NCBI GenBank assembly: GCA_045110475.1
Contig: JBGCGC010000129.1
Coordinates: 46,852 to 110,851 of the forward strand
Direction of reading: 5' to 3'
Length of the DNA stretch: 64,000 nucleotides
Origin: Granulosicoccus sp045110475
Lineage (GTDB): Bacteria; Pseudomonadota; Gammaproteobacteria; Granulosicoccales; Granulosicoccaceae
Part shown: piece after piece, positions 8,678-16,918 of the stretch
Layout: each line of letters starts with the position of its first letter
Numbering within the stretch: position 1 is the stretch's first letter
Notes under the pieces: model-generated
Databases searched by the model: none
The model's input: only the letters and a program-made list of their open reading frames with translations
Told to the model about the DNA's origin: nothing
Program-made: the position numbers and the translations under genes

Positions 8678-9382
8678 ATGCAGGCTTCAGAGCAAATCAA
8701 TTCTAAAATTGAGTTGAATCACGCACGTCCCGGCAGATGGACGTTCAGTATGTCTCGTACGGCATTGATTGTTATAGACATGCAACATGATTTTATTGAC
8801 AATGGTGGTTTTGGTGAAAGTTTGGGTAATGACGTAACACCATTACAAGGTATTATTCCAACCGTAGCGCAGCTGCTTGACACGTGTCGAGAGGCTGGCA
8901 TGCTGGTTATACACACGCGAGAATCACACGATGCGGATTTGAGTGATTGTCCTCCTGCAAAATGGCGTCGAGGAGACCCAGGATTGCGAATCGGTGATCC
9001 GGGACCCATGGGGCGTTTACTGATACGCGGTGAACCGGGTGTGGAGATTCTCGACGAGTTACGACCCTGGCCCACGGAAACGGTTATCGACAAGCCGGGT
9101 AAGGATGCGTTCTATAAAACCCCCCTGGACGTCTTGTTGCAGAATCAGGGTATCGAGTCGCTGATCATATGCGGTGTCACTACCGAAGTCTGTGTACAAA
9201 GCACAATGCGAGCAGCAAACGATCGAGGCTATGAGTGTCTCTTGGTTACTGATGCAACTGAAAGCTACTTTCCACACTTCAAGGCTGCCACCATCGAGAT
9301 GATCATTGCCCAGGGAGGAATTATCGGCTGGGTTGCAGAGAGTTCATCCTTGTGTCATGTCATTGCTGAGCATACCCGGTAG
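8678..9382 (+). CDS. Cysteine hydrolase, isochorismatase family (BiuH/RutB-like)
   Basis: The start is taken at the ATG at 8678, giving 234 residues, just after the ATPase stop at 8667. Earlier in-frame ATGs at 8612 and 8651 lie inside the ATPase gene. The triad is D34 (VIDMQHDFI), K139 (VIDKPGKDAFY) and C172 (GVTTEVCVQSTMRAANDRG). It is clearly a paralogue of the 6191 product (shared RESH-ADLSD-PPAK and GDPGPMGRLLIRGEPG-EI-DEL blocks) but diverged, so it may hydrolyse a related ureide or amide such as ureidoacrylate or a second intermediate. It is cytoplasmic. Confidence 0.82.
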   Translation: MQASEQINSKIELNHARPGRWTFSMSRTALIVIDMQHDFIDNGGFGESLGNDVTPLQGIIPTVAQLLDTCREAGMLVIHTRESHDADLSDCPPAKWRRGDPGLRIGDPGPMGRLLIRGEPGVEILDELRPWPTETVIDKPGKDAFYKTPLDVLLQNQGIESLIICGVTTEVCVQSTMRAANDRGYECLLVTDATESYFPHFKAATIEMIIAQGGIIGWVAESSSLCHVIAEHTR

Positions 9383-9473
9383 CCTGCGCTATTAAAATGA
9401 CTAATCCCGTCACCCCCAAGGACATCGATGCACACTAGTTCGTTCCATTCATCCATTACAGGAAGCAATCATC

Positions 9474-9824
9474 ATGAGTGAGTCCATGCATTGGCCAGCG
9501 CTGATTGCCGGTGGCTGGCAGACACTGCCTTTTACGCCGTTTCGCGAAGGGGTTGATGCAGCCTGGCTACTACGATCCACCTGCGTTGATAATCCTCTTG
9601 AGATGGCGGTACTACGCTATGCATCTGGTGCAGGCGTTCCGAAACACCGACATCAGGGTACAGAAACCATTCTGGTTCTGGAAGGTGCACAAAGCGATGA
9701 GCACGGCACTTACGGTATGGGAACTTGTATCATTAATCCTCGAGGCAGCGAACACTGGGTGTATTCAGAACACGGCTGTGTAGTTCTGGTGCAATGGGAG
9801 GAGCCGGTGTTGTTTCTGGATTGA
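9474..9824 (+). CDS. ChrR-type cupin domain protein
   Basis: The protein has 116 residues and consists of one small cupin barrel. The metal-binding motif is visible as PKHRHQGTETILVLEG (about residues 58-73), followed by a later histidine in GSEHWVYSEHG, as in the cupin half of the anti-sigma factor ChrR (PF12973). It lacks the N-terminal anti-sigma part. It lies 91 nt behind the cysteine hydrolase on the same strand with its own AGGAAG ribosome site, so it is probably the last gene of the BMP operon. It may sense or bind a small ligand or metal; no specific reaction can be assigned. Confidence 0.75.
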   Translation: MSESMHWPALIAGGWQTLPFTPFREGVDAAWLLRSTCVDNPLEMAVLRYASGAGVPKHRHQGTETILVLEGAQSDEHGTYGMGTCIINPRGSEHWVYSEHGCVVLVQWEEPVLFLD

Positions 9825-9972
9825 ACGCTCGTCGTTATCTAGTCCAGGCTAGATTGTTGCTTCCAAAAAAAGCAATCGCCAGTTCTCTAGAATCCAGAGT
9901 GAGTCAAGGCTACGATCAAGTTAGATCTTAACAAGGTTATGCCATACACACACGCCATCAATGTGGTCTCAT

Positions 9973-10884
9973 CTACTGTTCGGTGACCTCTTCATAGCTG
10001 TCCTGCATGGCTCGAGCCAGTTGATTGGAAAAGCGTGCCGCAGCCACAGGTAGCGTACGGCCTCGTAAACGCCCAAGATATAATCGACCGACGGGTACAT
10101 CTTTCGTTGACAGCGGGATGAGTACAAGATCGGAGTTTTCGCTATCAATGGCAATGGGAATCTGAAAGCTGATAGCCTGTTCATGCAGCACATAATGACG
10201 CATGAAATCGAATGACTCAGACTCGACTACCGAATGCAACGGTACACTGTTGGTGCGTAGTGAGCGCTCCAGCAAATGCCGGACTCCATATTGCTGTGAC
10301 GGCAAAATGCAATTGTGTTGCAGACAATCCCGCAAGCGTAATTCATCGGCATCTGCTAGCGGATGATCGCTAGCCATAACAACGTTAACCGATTGAGCAG
10401 CGACAAACAGAACTTCAAAGTTCACCATGTGCTCAGGCTCAAAAACGAGTGCAAGATCGCAAGCGTATCGGGCAAGGTCTTGTTCGGCCGCTGCGCGATC
10501 GCGTACGTTAACAGTGAATTGCACACCTGAGTGCTGGCGTCGGTATTGCGCTATCTGTGCTGGCAGAAAATAGGGCATCAACGCCTGGGAGCATGCAAGC
10601 GATACCGTACCAAGTCGCTCACCGGCCAGATCAGCCACCTGTGATTGTACGCCGGCCAGATCAGCGAATTGTCGACGTATGTGCTGGATGAGCAATTCAC
10701 CAGCCGGGTTCAACCGCATACCTCCGGGCAACCGTTCGAAAACCTGAGAGCCAAATTCCTGTTCAAACCGCTGAATGCGACGATTCAACGCAGATGCGGT
10801 GATGTTCATTTCATCCGCCGCCTTTCTAATGGAGCCGCAGCGCATGACCGCTTCGATCAGTTTGAATGTCTGTAGATGCTTCAC
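9973..10884 (-). CDS. LysR-family transcriptional regulator (paralogue 1)
   Basis: The protein has 303 residues and starts at the GTG at 10884. An N-terminal winged helix-turn-helix (residues about 2-60, GSIRKAADEMNITASALNRR) is followed by a LysR ligand-binding domain (residues about 90-295). It is a close paralogue of the regulator at 26742: both start MKHL-TF and share CSQAL-PYFLP. It is convergent with the BMP operon and divergent from the racemase-fold gene at 11747; the 11208 operator pair lies in the divergent gap. It probably controls the latter and perhaps all three promoters carrying the site. The inducer is unknown. Confidence 0.9.
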   Translation of the reverse strand: MKHLQTFKLIEAVMRCGSIRKAADEMNITASALNRRIQRFEQEFGSQVFERLPGGMRLNPAGELLIQHIRRQFADLAGVQSQVADLAGERLGTVSLACSQALMPYFLPAQIAQYRRQHSGVQFTVNVRDRAAAEQDLARYACDLALVFEPEHMVNFEVLFVAAQSVNVVMASDHPLADADELRLRDCLQHNCILPSQQYGVRHLLERSLRTNSVPLHSVVESESFDFMRHYVLHEQAISFQIPIAIDSENSDLVLIPLSTKDVPVGRLYLGRLRGRTLPVAAARFSNQLARAMQDSYEEVTEQ

Positions 10885-11746
10885 GTCTCAGATAGGTTCA
10901 GTTCAGTTCAGTAAGTTCGGTTTGTTTTTGGTATGTTTTTGTACTGGATATTGGTAGTGGTAGGGGACTTACATTACCGGAGTGAAAGTTGTGACGGCAT
11001 CCATTCATCCTCTGCCGCAATATTTGGTGCAGAAATCAGCAGAATATGTTCAACACATCATCAATACAGATTCATTTTTCTATAGTTGTGATAATTTCTC
11101 AATAGTCGTAACGCTCGAGCGGCTGCATACGGTGCCAATCCATCAGAAAATCGTTAGAAGCCTCACAGTGGCAGTCCACTTGTGGAGTATATAGCTTCTC
11201 ACGAAAGCTGGTGCTGCAATTGCAGCGCTATGCTGCAAAAATAACAGCATGCATCGCTAGTCAAACTCTATAGTTTCCCAAAGTTACCTTCGGTAAATTC
11301 TGTTTGCTATCGAGCTTGAAAATCAATTACTTCACAAAACCTAGTGGCGCATTTTTCATTTTGTCTTTTCCAGAAATCCGTCTTGCACAACTGATTGCCT
11401 CTCTGACAACCACGCTTTTGCGCGTTTCAGGTAACAATGTGACAATTCACCGGTTTTCATCTTTCAGTACGACGCATAAAAAAAAACTTGCTAACACGTT
11501 CCGTATTGGCAGTCTGCAGCGGCTGGCCGAAAGCCATTTCGCCACACGACTGATGTCAATCGGTTTGCATCTGCGTCTGATTGGCCGGCTGGGCCGGATC
11601 GCCGGTCTCGAATCAGTTCTTAGTCATATAAAAGTGCATGACAATGTCTGGTGCGCACCTCGTTGTGATATCGCTGAACACTGGCGAAGCACCTGCGCCT
11701 TGCCTTGCTGATCCAAATAACTCTTCCTGCTCAAACAGATTCTTTC
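10885..11746. other. 862-bp intergenic region between LysR gene and racemase-fold operon
   Basis: It holds the promoter side of the LysR gene, with a short GTTCA/GTTCAG repeat near 10897-10911, and the operator pair at 11208-11250. From 11304 to 11711 the plus strand has an uninterrupted 135-codon frame beginning at TTG, but the basic translated sequence resembles no family I know and has no ribosome site. I read it as leader or decayed DNA rather than a gene. Confidence 0.5.
11208..11250 (+). promoter_or_regulatory. Tandem 21-bp operator-like palindromes, probable LysR-type site (copy B)
   Basis: Unit 2 (11230-11250) has perfect arms ATGCTG/CAGCAT around the spacer CAAAAATAA, identical to the spacer of copy A unit 2. 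Unit 1 (11208-11228) has arms CTGGTG/CAGCGC around CTGCAATTG and also contains the 14-bp palindrome GCTGCAATTGCAGC. Spacing between units is 22 bp as in copies A and C. It lies about 320 bp upstream of the LysR gene and about 500 bp upstream of the next recognised gene at 11747, much farther than in the other two copies. Confidence 0.65.
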
Positions 11747-12559
11747 ATGAACAGCGATACGAAACACAACTCATCCGAGAACAGCCCATATAGGGTTATG
11801 TTACTGAATCCGAACACATCGCAGTCAATGACTGACGGGCTTATGAAAGTAGCCACGTTCGCTGCCAGAGCAGGTACCACATTACTTCCCTATACGATGA
11901 CACGGGGTTTTCCCTACATTTCCTCTCGTGCTGAAGCCCAGATCAGTGGCTCACTTGCGCTTGAAGCTATTGCAAAACACGAGCATGAGATTGATGCGGT
12001 GATCATTGCGGCGTTTGGTGATCCAGGACTACGGGCCGCTCGTGAGCTTTTCCCTTTGCCAATTATCGGTATGGCTGAAGCATCAATACTTACAGCCGCT
12101 CAGATCAGTGAGTGTTTTTCTATTGTGACCTTTACGCCCGCAATGTCGAGCTGGTACCTGGACAGCGTGCAGAATTCTGGTTTATCTCAACGATTCGCAA
12201 GCCTGCGGACACCACAGTACCACGATGGAAACGTCAGCGATATTCAGGCAAGAATGCGTGAGACGATATGCGAGCTCGTTAATCAATGTTCTGATGAAGA
12301 TGGAGCAGGCGTTGTGATATTGGGTGGTGCACCCCTGGCAGGGTTAAGTTTTGAGCTACAGACAGAGGTGCCAGTACTGTTGCTGGATCCGATCTGGTGT
12401 GCTGTACGTCAGGCTGAAGCTTTGGTGGGTGCTGTTTCACGACAAGCCTGGCAGACTCGAAATAAAAAGCAGATACCAAAATCTTCAGCGGGACTTGATC
12501 CTGTCCTTGCAGACCGGATGGCTGGTAACTTAACCTTCGATCACACCCAAGACAAATGA
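11747..12559 (+). CDS. Asp/Glu/hydantoin-racemase-fold protein lacking both catalytic cysteines
   Basis: With the ATG at 11747 the protein has 270 residues; an upstream TTG at 11705 is possible but adds nothing conserved. The fold is shown by VMLLNPNTSQSMTDGL near the start, IIAAFGDPGLRAARELFPLP in the middle and VVILGGAPLAGLSFEL later. In hydantoin/allantoin racemases the middle and late motifs each carry a catalytic cysteine; here the positions are Ala and Gly. It may therefore not be a two-base racemase. It is followed 11 nt later by a maleate-isomerase-like gene, suggesting a two-gene operon. Confidence 0.75.
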   Translation: MNSDTKHNSSENSPYRVMLLNPNTSQSMTDGLMKVATFAARAGTTLLPYTMTRGFPYISSRAEAQISGSLALEAIAKHEHEIDAVIIAAFGDPGLRAARELFPLPIIGMAEASILTAAQISECFSIVTFTPAMSSWYLDSVQNSGLSQRFASLRTPQYHDGNVSDIQARMRETICELVNQCSDEDGAGVVILGGAPLAGLSFELQTEVPVLLLDPIWCAVRQAEALVGAVSRQAWQTRNKKQIPKSSAGLDPVLADRMAGNLTFDHTQDK

Positions 12560-12570
12560 GTAGATAAAGC

Positions 12571-13362
12571 ATGCAAGAGATCAAGCGTGTCGGTATGTTG
12601 ACACCCTCATCCAACACGGTTCTTGAACCGAGCACATCACGTTTACTGCACGTATACGACGGCGAAGTTAGTATGCATGTGTCCCGACTGCCGGTCGTGG
12701 AAATATCGTTGAACCAACAGTCGAAACAGCAGTTTTCACTCGAACCATTTCTGCAAGCTGCCGAAAGACTGGCTGAAGCTCAAGTGCATCTAATCGTCTG
12801 GAATGGCACTTCGGCTTCTTGGCTGGGCATAGAACGGGATCGTGAGCTTTCTAAGGCGATCGAAACTCGCTTTGGTATTCAAGCAACCACGACTTTGCTG
12901 GCTTACGAGCAAGCACTTCTTGCTTTGAACGCCCAGCGGTTGATTTTAATTACACCCTACCTTCATGACATACAAATACGTATTATTGAACAATTGACTC
13001 AGACCGGTTATGTGGTGGCCGCCGAGCGTCATCTTAACGATGCAGGCAATTTTTCATTCAGCAACTATCCACCTGAACTTATACACTCTATGATAGTAGA
13101 CGCTATTGACGAGACAGTAAGAAACGATAGTCTAGGTTTGCCTCTTCAACCTGCTTCAAACAGGACTGTTGACGCTGTGCTTATCTTATGCACGAACTTC
13201 AACGGCGCATCTGTCGCTCAGGATATTGAAAAAAAATATAATATTCCAGTTATTGATTCTGTAGCAGTCACCGCTTGGTACTCCTTGCATTGTGTTGGTA
13301 TAAATTCTGACAAGGTAGCGGGCTGGGGGCAGGTATTTTCATTAGCAGTGCCCAACAAATAG
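12571..13362 (+). CDS. Maleate cis-trans isomerase / arylmalonate decarboxylase-like protein
   Basis: The protein has 263 residues of the Asp/Glu racemase superfamily, COG3473 type. It opens with RVGMLTPSSNTVLEPS, the usual start of this group. The first cysteine position reads WNGTSASWLG (no Cys), while the second is kept in ILCTNFNGASV (about residues 204-214). A single remaining cysteine resembles arylmalonate decarboxylase, or a one-cysteine isomerase, rather than a two-cysteine maleate isomerase. It is cotranscribed with the 11747 gene and convergent with the amidohydrolase at 13528. The substrate is unknown, perhaps a carbamoyl or dicarboxylate product of ring opening. Confidence 0.72.
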   Translation: MQEIKRVGMLTPSSNTVLEPSTSRLLHVYDGEVSMHVSRLPVVEISLNQQSKQQFSLEPFLQAAERLAEAQVHLIVWNGTSASWLGIERDRELSKAIETRFGIQATTTLLAYEQALLALNAQRLILITPYLHDIQIRIIEQLTQTGYVVAAERHLNDAGNFSFSNYPPELIHSMIVDAIDETVRNDSLGLPLQPASNRTVDAVLILCTNFNGASVAQDIEKKYNIPVIDSVAVTAWYSLHCVGINSDKVAGWGQVFSLAVPNK

Positions 13363-13527
13363 TCATCAGACTTGATTATTGGCAGTGAGTTGAACAGAAA
13401 CTACTGAAATCATACAGATCCCTGCTCAATCTATTTTGGTAGTTTGGCTGCCTTGCTGATGCATGCACCGGAAGTTCTCTATACGTTCAATTGAGGCGCT
13501 ACCGTGCAAACAGGAGGATGTGACCCA

Positions 13528-15069
13528 CTAGTGCCTGGCACTAGGTTGATAGAAAGGCTCATTTTTTTGCTCAGGATCGAGATAGTCACTATAAAAATTT
13601 CTGACAAATGGAAGTAATGCCTTAGACAGGCGTCTACGTTCTACTTCGTCATCAGACAACGCTGATTGTAGTTCATCGTGCAGATTTTTTAGCGCATTGT
13701 CTTTGTCGACTCGCGTAAACTCACCATCCCTGTAAATGACCTCGCCAGCACACATGACGGTACGCACTCCGTGCTGTTTAGCGCGTTGAATGGTTGCATC
13801 AAGAACGGATGTATTTTCATCAAGAAAAGGGTAAGCCATGGCTGTCCAATCATGTAATGACAAGTCCGCAGCTTTGCCTGGCGACAGAACACCAATGGAT
13901 TCGCCATAAGGTGTCGTTCGAGCACCGCCAACGGTGGCCATACGTAATACTTGAGAGGTGGTAGGTACATCATCGTTCATCCCTGGTACACGATGAGCTC
14001 GCAATACCATGCGCATCTCCTGAAGCATATCCCGATCATCGTTGATCCCGGCTTCATCGAGGCCTATTCCAGTATTGATGCCATTTTTCTCAAACGCATT
14101 TAGCGGCGCCACACCAGACCTGAGTCGGAAGTTTGAGGAACAGTTGTGACACAGACAAACGCCGGTTTCAGCCATACGCTCTATATCACTCTCGTTCAGC
14201 CAGACGCCGTGCCCAAGCGTCAGTCGAGGGCTGAGCATGTCAAACCTATCCAGGTATTCCAGTGCTGTGCAACCACCGCGCTTCTTTGCATAGGCTTTTT
14301 GATAGGCCGTTTCAACCAGATGCATATGCATTGGCACATCAAATTTACTTGATGTGTCTGACAGCGCGGTAAGCGCTTCGTCAGAACACCAGTGAAGATT
14401 GGCTGGTGCCAGTTGTATGCGAGAGCGCTCTGCCTTGCCATAGGATTCATGCAAACTATGAAACAGACTCATCGACTCATCAAGGCCGACACGGAAGCGG
14501 TCAAACCAGCGGCGCATCGGATCTTGTAGTGAGGCGGGTAAGGTGCGAACGAATTCGTCGTCTGCCTGATAGACCAATCGGTTTTGGTCACGAAGCGCAA
14601 AGCAGTACGACACACGCATACCGATATCGTCGTAAGCCTTCAGTACTTGTTCAGAATAGCCTTGTACTTGAGATAGCTCCCCGGGCATCCATCCATGAAT
14701 ATGTTGGACAGTGGTAATACCAGAACCAATCATTTCGAATGCCGAATAAAGTGTGTCAAGATACAGGTTGACATTGCGGCAGATCATGCGAGTGATAAAC
14801 CACAGCTCCAGTGGCATATCCGGTGAGCCTAGCTGAAGAGGGGTCAAGCCCACATGGTGATGTGCGTTGACAAAGCCTGGCAACACAATCTCGTTGCCAG
14901 TACCAATCACAGACACATCAGGATATCTTCGGTGCAGATCATCATATTGACCAACAGCCTCTATGATGCCATCCTTCTGCAGTACTGCTCCGTTTTCTAT
15001 TTCTTCTACTGATCCGTCTTCGAGCGTCTGAGTGATCAGTGTTCGACTTCTAACTAGACTGGTCGTCAT
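13528..15069 (-). CDS. Subtype-III amidohydrolase (deaminase/chlorohydrolase type)
   Basis: The protein has 513 residues with a full amidohydrolase barrel. Metal ligands are the HHH at residues 70-72 (VNAHHHVG, containing H-x-H), the HMHLVE segment, the histidine in LGHGVWL and the aspartate in GIGLDEAGINDD. The CSSNFRLRSGVAPL stretch is typical of the AtzB/TrzN/8-oxoguanine-deaminase/cytosine-deaminase group, which remove amino or chloro groups from nitrogen heterocycles. It is the last gene of the minus-strand transporter operon starting at 17989, with an AAGGAAAT site before its ATG. It is a paralogue of the 34621 product. The exact substrate is unknown. Confidence 0.82.
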   Translation of the reverse strand: MTTSLVRSRTLITQTLEDGSVEEIENGAVLQKDGIIEAVGQYDDLHRRYPDVSVIGTGNEIVLPGFVNAHHHVGLTPLQLGSPDMPLELWFITRMICRNVNLYLDTLYSAFEMIGSGITTVQHIHGWMPGELSQVQGYSEQVLKAYDDIGMRVSYCFALRDQNRLVYQADDEFVRTLPASLQDPMRRWFDRFRVGLDESMSLFHSLHESYGKAERSRIQLAPANLHWCSDEALTALSDTSSKFDVPMHMHLVETAYQKAYAKKRGGCTALEYLDRFDMLSPRLTLGHGVWLNESDIERMAETGVCLCHNCSSNFRLRSGVAPLNAFEKNGINTGIGLDEAGINDDRDMLQEMRMVLRAHRVPGMNDDVPTTSQVLRMATVGGARTTPYGESIGVLSPGKAADLSLHDWTAMAYPFLDENTSVLDATIQRAKQHGVRTVMCAGEVIYRDGEFTRVDKDNALKNLHDELQSALSDDEVERRRLSKALLPFVRNFYSDYLDPEQKNEPFYQPSARH

Positions 15070-15152
15070 GAGCTATTTCCTTGGCAAATAGTGATCCAAC
15101 CTGTTTTTACAAACGGTTAGAGCTCAACAATGGGTGGTCAGCTTTTTAAGCG

Positions 15153-16010
15153 CTAGGAAAGCACACCAAGTGCGCTTTCCTGTTCTGCAAACGCTCGATC
15201 GACCTCTATTTTGAGTGCATCGGTTAGTTTGCGACGGTAATTTTCAGCCTGTTTTGAAAAAGGATCTCTTGGCCGGTTCATATCAATCGGTATGATTTCC
15301 TTGATACGCCCAGGGCGAGCGGTGAAGACACAGACCCTGTCCGCGAGTGCAATAGCTTCGTCTATATGATGGGTGACAAATACTATCGTAGCGCCACTGT
15401 CTTTCCACACATCAAGCAGAAACTCCTGCATTTTAGCTCGCGTTTGTACATCAAGCGCTGCAAACGGCTCGTCCATCAACAACACACGAGGACGCATTGC
15501 AAGTGATCTGGCCACAGCAACTCTTTGTCGCATACCCCCTGACAATTCCTCCGGACGTTTTTCTTCTACACCGGCAAGCCCAACTCGTTCGAGGGTGGCA
15601 CGTGCCACCTCTCGGCGTTCTTCAACACTATGACCACGAATCTGCAAACCGAAACTCACGTTTTCCCAGACATTCAACCACGGAAACAACGAGGTTTCCT
15701 GAAATATCAGGCTTCTATCAGGAGATGCCCCCTCCACCGGTTCGCCAAAGAACTCCAGGCTGCCACCGCTGACGGGTTCAAGTCCGGCCATTAAATATAG
15801 TAGTGTGCTTTTGCCGCAGCCCGATGGTCCAAGAAGTACAAGAAATTCGCCAGCACGCACTTCCAGATCTACTGACTGGATCGCAATATGGGCTCGTGCG
15901 GTGTTAGCAGCCCAAGTCTTGTTGACACCCCGGCAAGATAAAGCCACGGTGTTCCCTTTTGGGTCGGTGATTTCTGTAAGTTCAGATTGCACGTAGCACC
16001 TCTTGATCAT
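15153..16010 (-). CDS. ABC transporter ATP-binding protein (SsuB/TauB type)
   Basis: The protein has 285 residues with one complete ABC domain: Walker A GPSGCGKST, a Q-loop in FQETSLFPWLNVWENV, signature LSGGMRQRVAVARSLA, Walker B VLLMDEPFAALD and the switch VTHHIDEA. It overlaps the permease stop by 29 nt if the ATG at 16010 is used. A GTG at 15992, preceded by AAGAGG at good spacing, is an equally likely start and would shorten the protein by six residues. It powers the importer formed with 15982-16914 and 16919-17989. Confidence 0.9.
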   Translation of the reverse strand: MIKRCYVQSELTEITDPKGNTVALSCRGVNKTWAANTARAHIAIQSVDLEVRAGEFLVLLGPSGCGKSTLLYLMAGLEPVSGGSLEFFGEPVEGASPDRSLIFQETSLFPWLNVWENVSFGLQIRGHSVEERREVARATLERVGLAGVEEKRPEELSGGMRQRVAVARSLAMRPRVLLMDEPFAALDVQTRAKMQEFLLDVWKDSGATIVFVTHHIDEAIALADRVCVFTARPGRIKEIIPIDMNRPRDPFSKQAENYRRKLTDALKIEVDRAFAEQESALGVLS

Positions 16011-16914
16011 TTACCCAATACAGAACCTTTTTCTGTACAACACGCATCAGCCAGTCGGTTAGAAACCCTAACGCACCAATGAGAGCAATACAGAAGAACA
16101 CCAGAGACGGATTAAATGTGTTTCGCGCGAGCATAATCACCTGTCCAAGTCCATATCCCACACCGGTAGATTCTGCAATCAAGACCACCAACCAGGCAGC
16201 AAATAGGTTAAGTCGAAGGATCATAAACACACCCGGCAATATGGCTGGTATGACCACACGCCGATAGATCTGCCATTTGCTTGCGCCCATAGTGCGTGCC
16301 ACGTGGATAAAGTTGACGTTGACGTTGTCTATGTGCGTAATGGTGGCTATGGTCATGTGGAAGAACAGCGCGATGACTACCATGAAAATGGCAGGCGCGT
16401 TGCCAATGCCGAAAAGAAAAATAGCCACTGGTAGCCAGGCTATGGGAGACACTGGTGATAGCATAGTGATCGTTGGCAACACGAGACGCTGCATGCCCAT
16501 CCAGTAGCGAATGGCAACACCAAGTGATAGTGCAAGGACTGAAGCGATGCTGATACCTGCGAATACACGCATGGCCGAGGCAACCACTGTAATTAGCACC
16601 GCCTCCCAGGGCGTTGGACCGGCACTGGCATCAGCACCGATTTGCCAGCGCTGCGCCGTATTGAAGTTCGTTGCCTGTTCTGCCATGTTGCCCAAAAATA
16701 TATGTGGTGGAGGCAGTAGTTTCGGATCTGTTATTCCCAGATACCAAAGCAATTCCCATAGTAACGCAAAAAATCCGACTGAGAGAATTCCCCAAAAAAT
16801 GCGACCAATGGCATGAGTTACTGGCACTGGTAACTCGCGTCTGGCATGAGCCAGACGCCTGTGGGAGAATGGTTCTGTCTTACTCATCGAATTCATCGAA
16901 ATAAGAGAAGACAC
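15982..16914 (-). CDS. ABC transporter permease (SsuC/TauC type)
   Basis: The protein has 310 residues with about six membrane helices and the inner-membrane coupling motif region ARTMGASKWQIYRRVVIPAI, typical of BPD_transp_1 permeases for nitrate, sulfonate or pyrimidine-type ligands. The N-terminal 40 residues are polar; ATGs at 16914, 16896 and 16887 are all possible starts. It lies 4 nt behind the binding protein and overlaps the ATPase gene. Confidence 0.88.
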   Translation of the reverse strand: MSSLISMNSMSKTEPFSHRRLAHARRELPVPVTHAIGRIFWGILSVGFFALLWELLWYLGITDPKLLPPPHIFLGNMAEQATNFNTAQRWQIGADASAGPTPWEAVLITVVASAMRVFAGISIASVLALSLGVAIRYWMGMQRLVLPTITMLSPVSPIAWLPVAIFLFGIGNAPAIFMVVIALFFHMTIATITHIDNVNVNFIHVARTMGASKWQIYRRVVIPAILPGVFMILRLNLFAAWLVVLIAESTGVGYGLGQVIMLARNTFNPSLVFFCIALIGALGFLTDWLMRVVQKKVLYWVNDQEVLRAI

Positions 16915-16918
16915 TGGA

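Noticed and set aside
9836..9870. Possible terminator (TTGCTT...AAGCAA) between the cupin and LysR genes
   Set aside because: Only a 6-bp stem with an A-rich loop and no proper T-run; too weak to list as a terminator, although the AGTCCAGGCTAG word here matches the end of palindromic element 2.
11304..11711. 135-codon plus-strand frame before the racemase-fold gene
   Set aside because: Basic, low-similarity translation starting at TTG without a ribosome site and resembling no family; kept only as an open question because of the operator spacing.
13528..13544. 17-bp palindrome CTAGTGCC-T-GGCACTAG at the end of the amidohydrolase gene
   Set aside because: It covers the last codons and stop and has a 1-nt loop, so it cannot be a hairpin terminator; an operator at a gene end is unlikely and chance is a fair explanation.
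15070..15152. Another copy of the tandem operator (AACCGTTTG...ACAGGTT) upstream of the amidohydrolase
   Set aside because: The spacing and second unit do not fit the 22-bp pattern of the three real copies.
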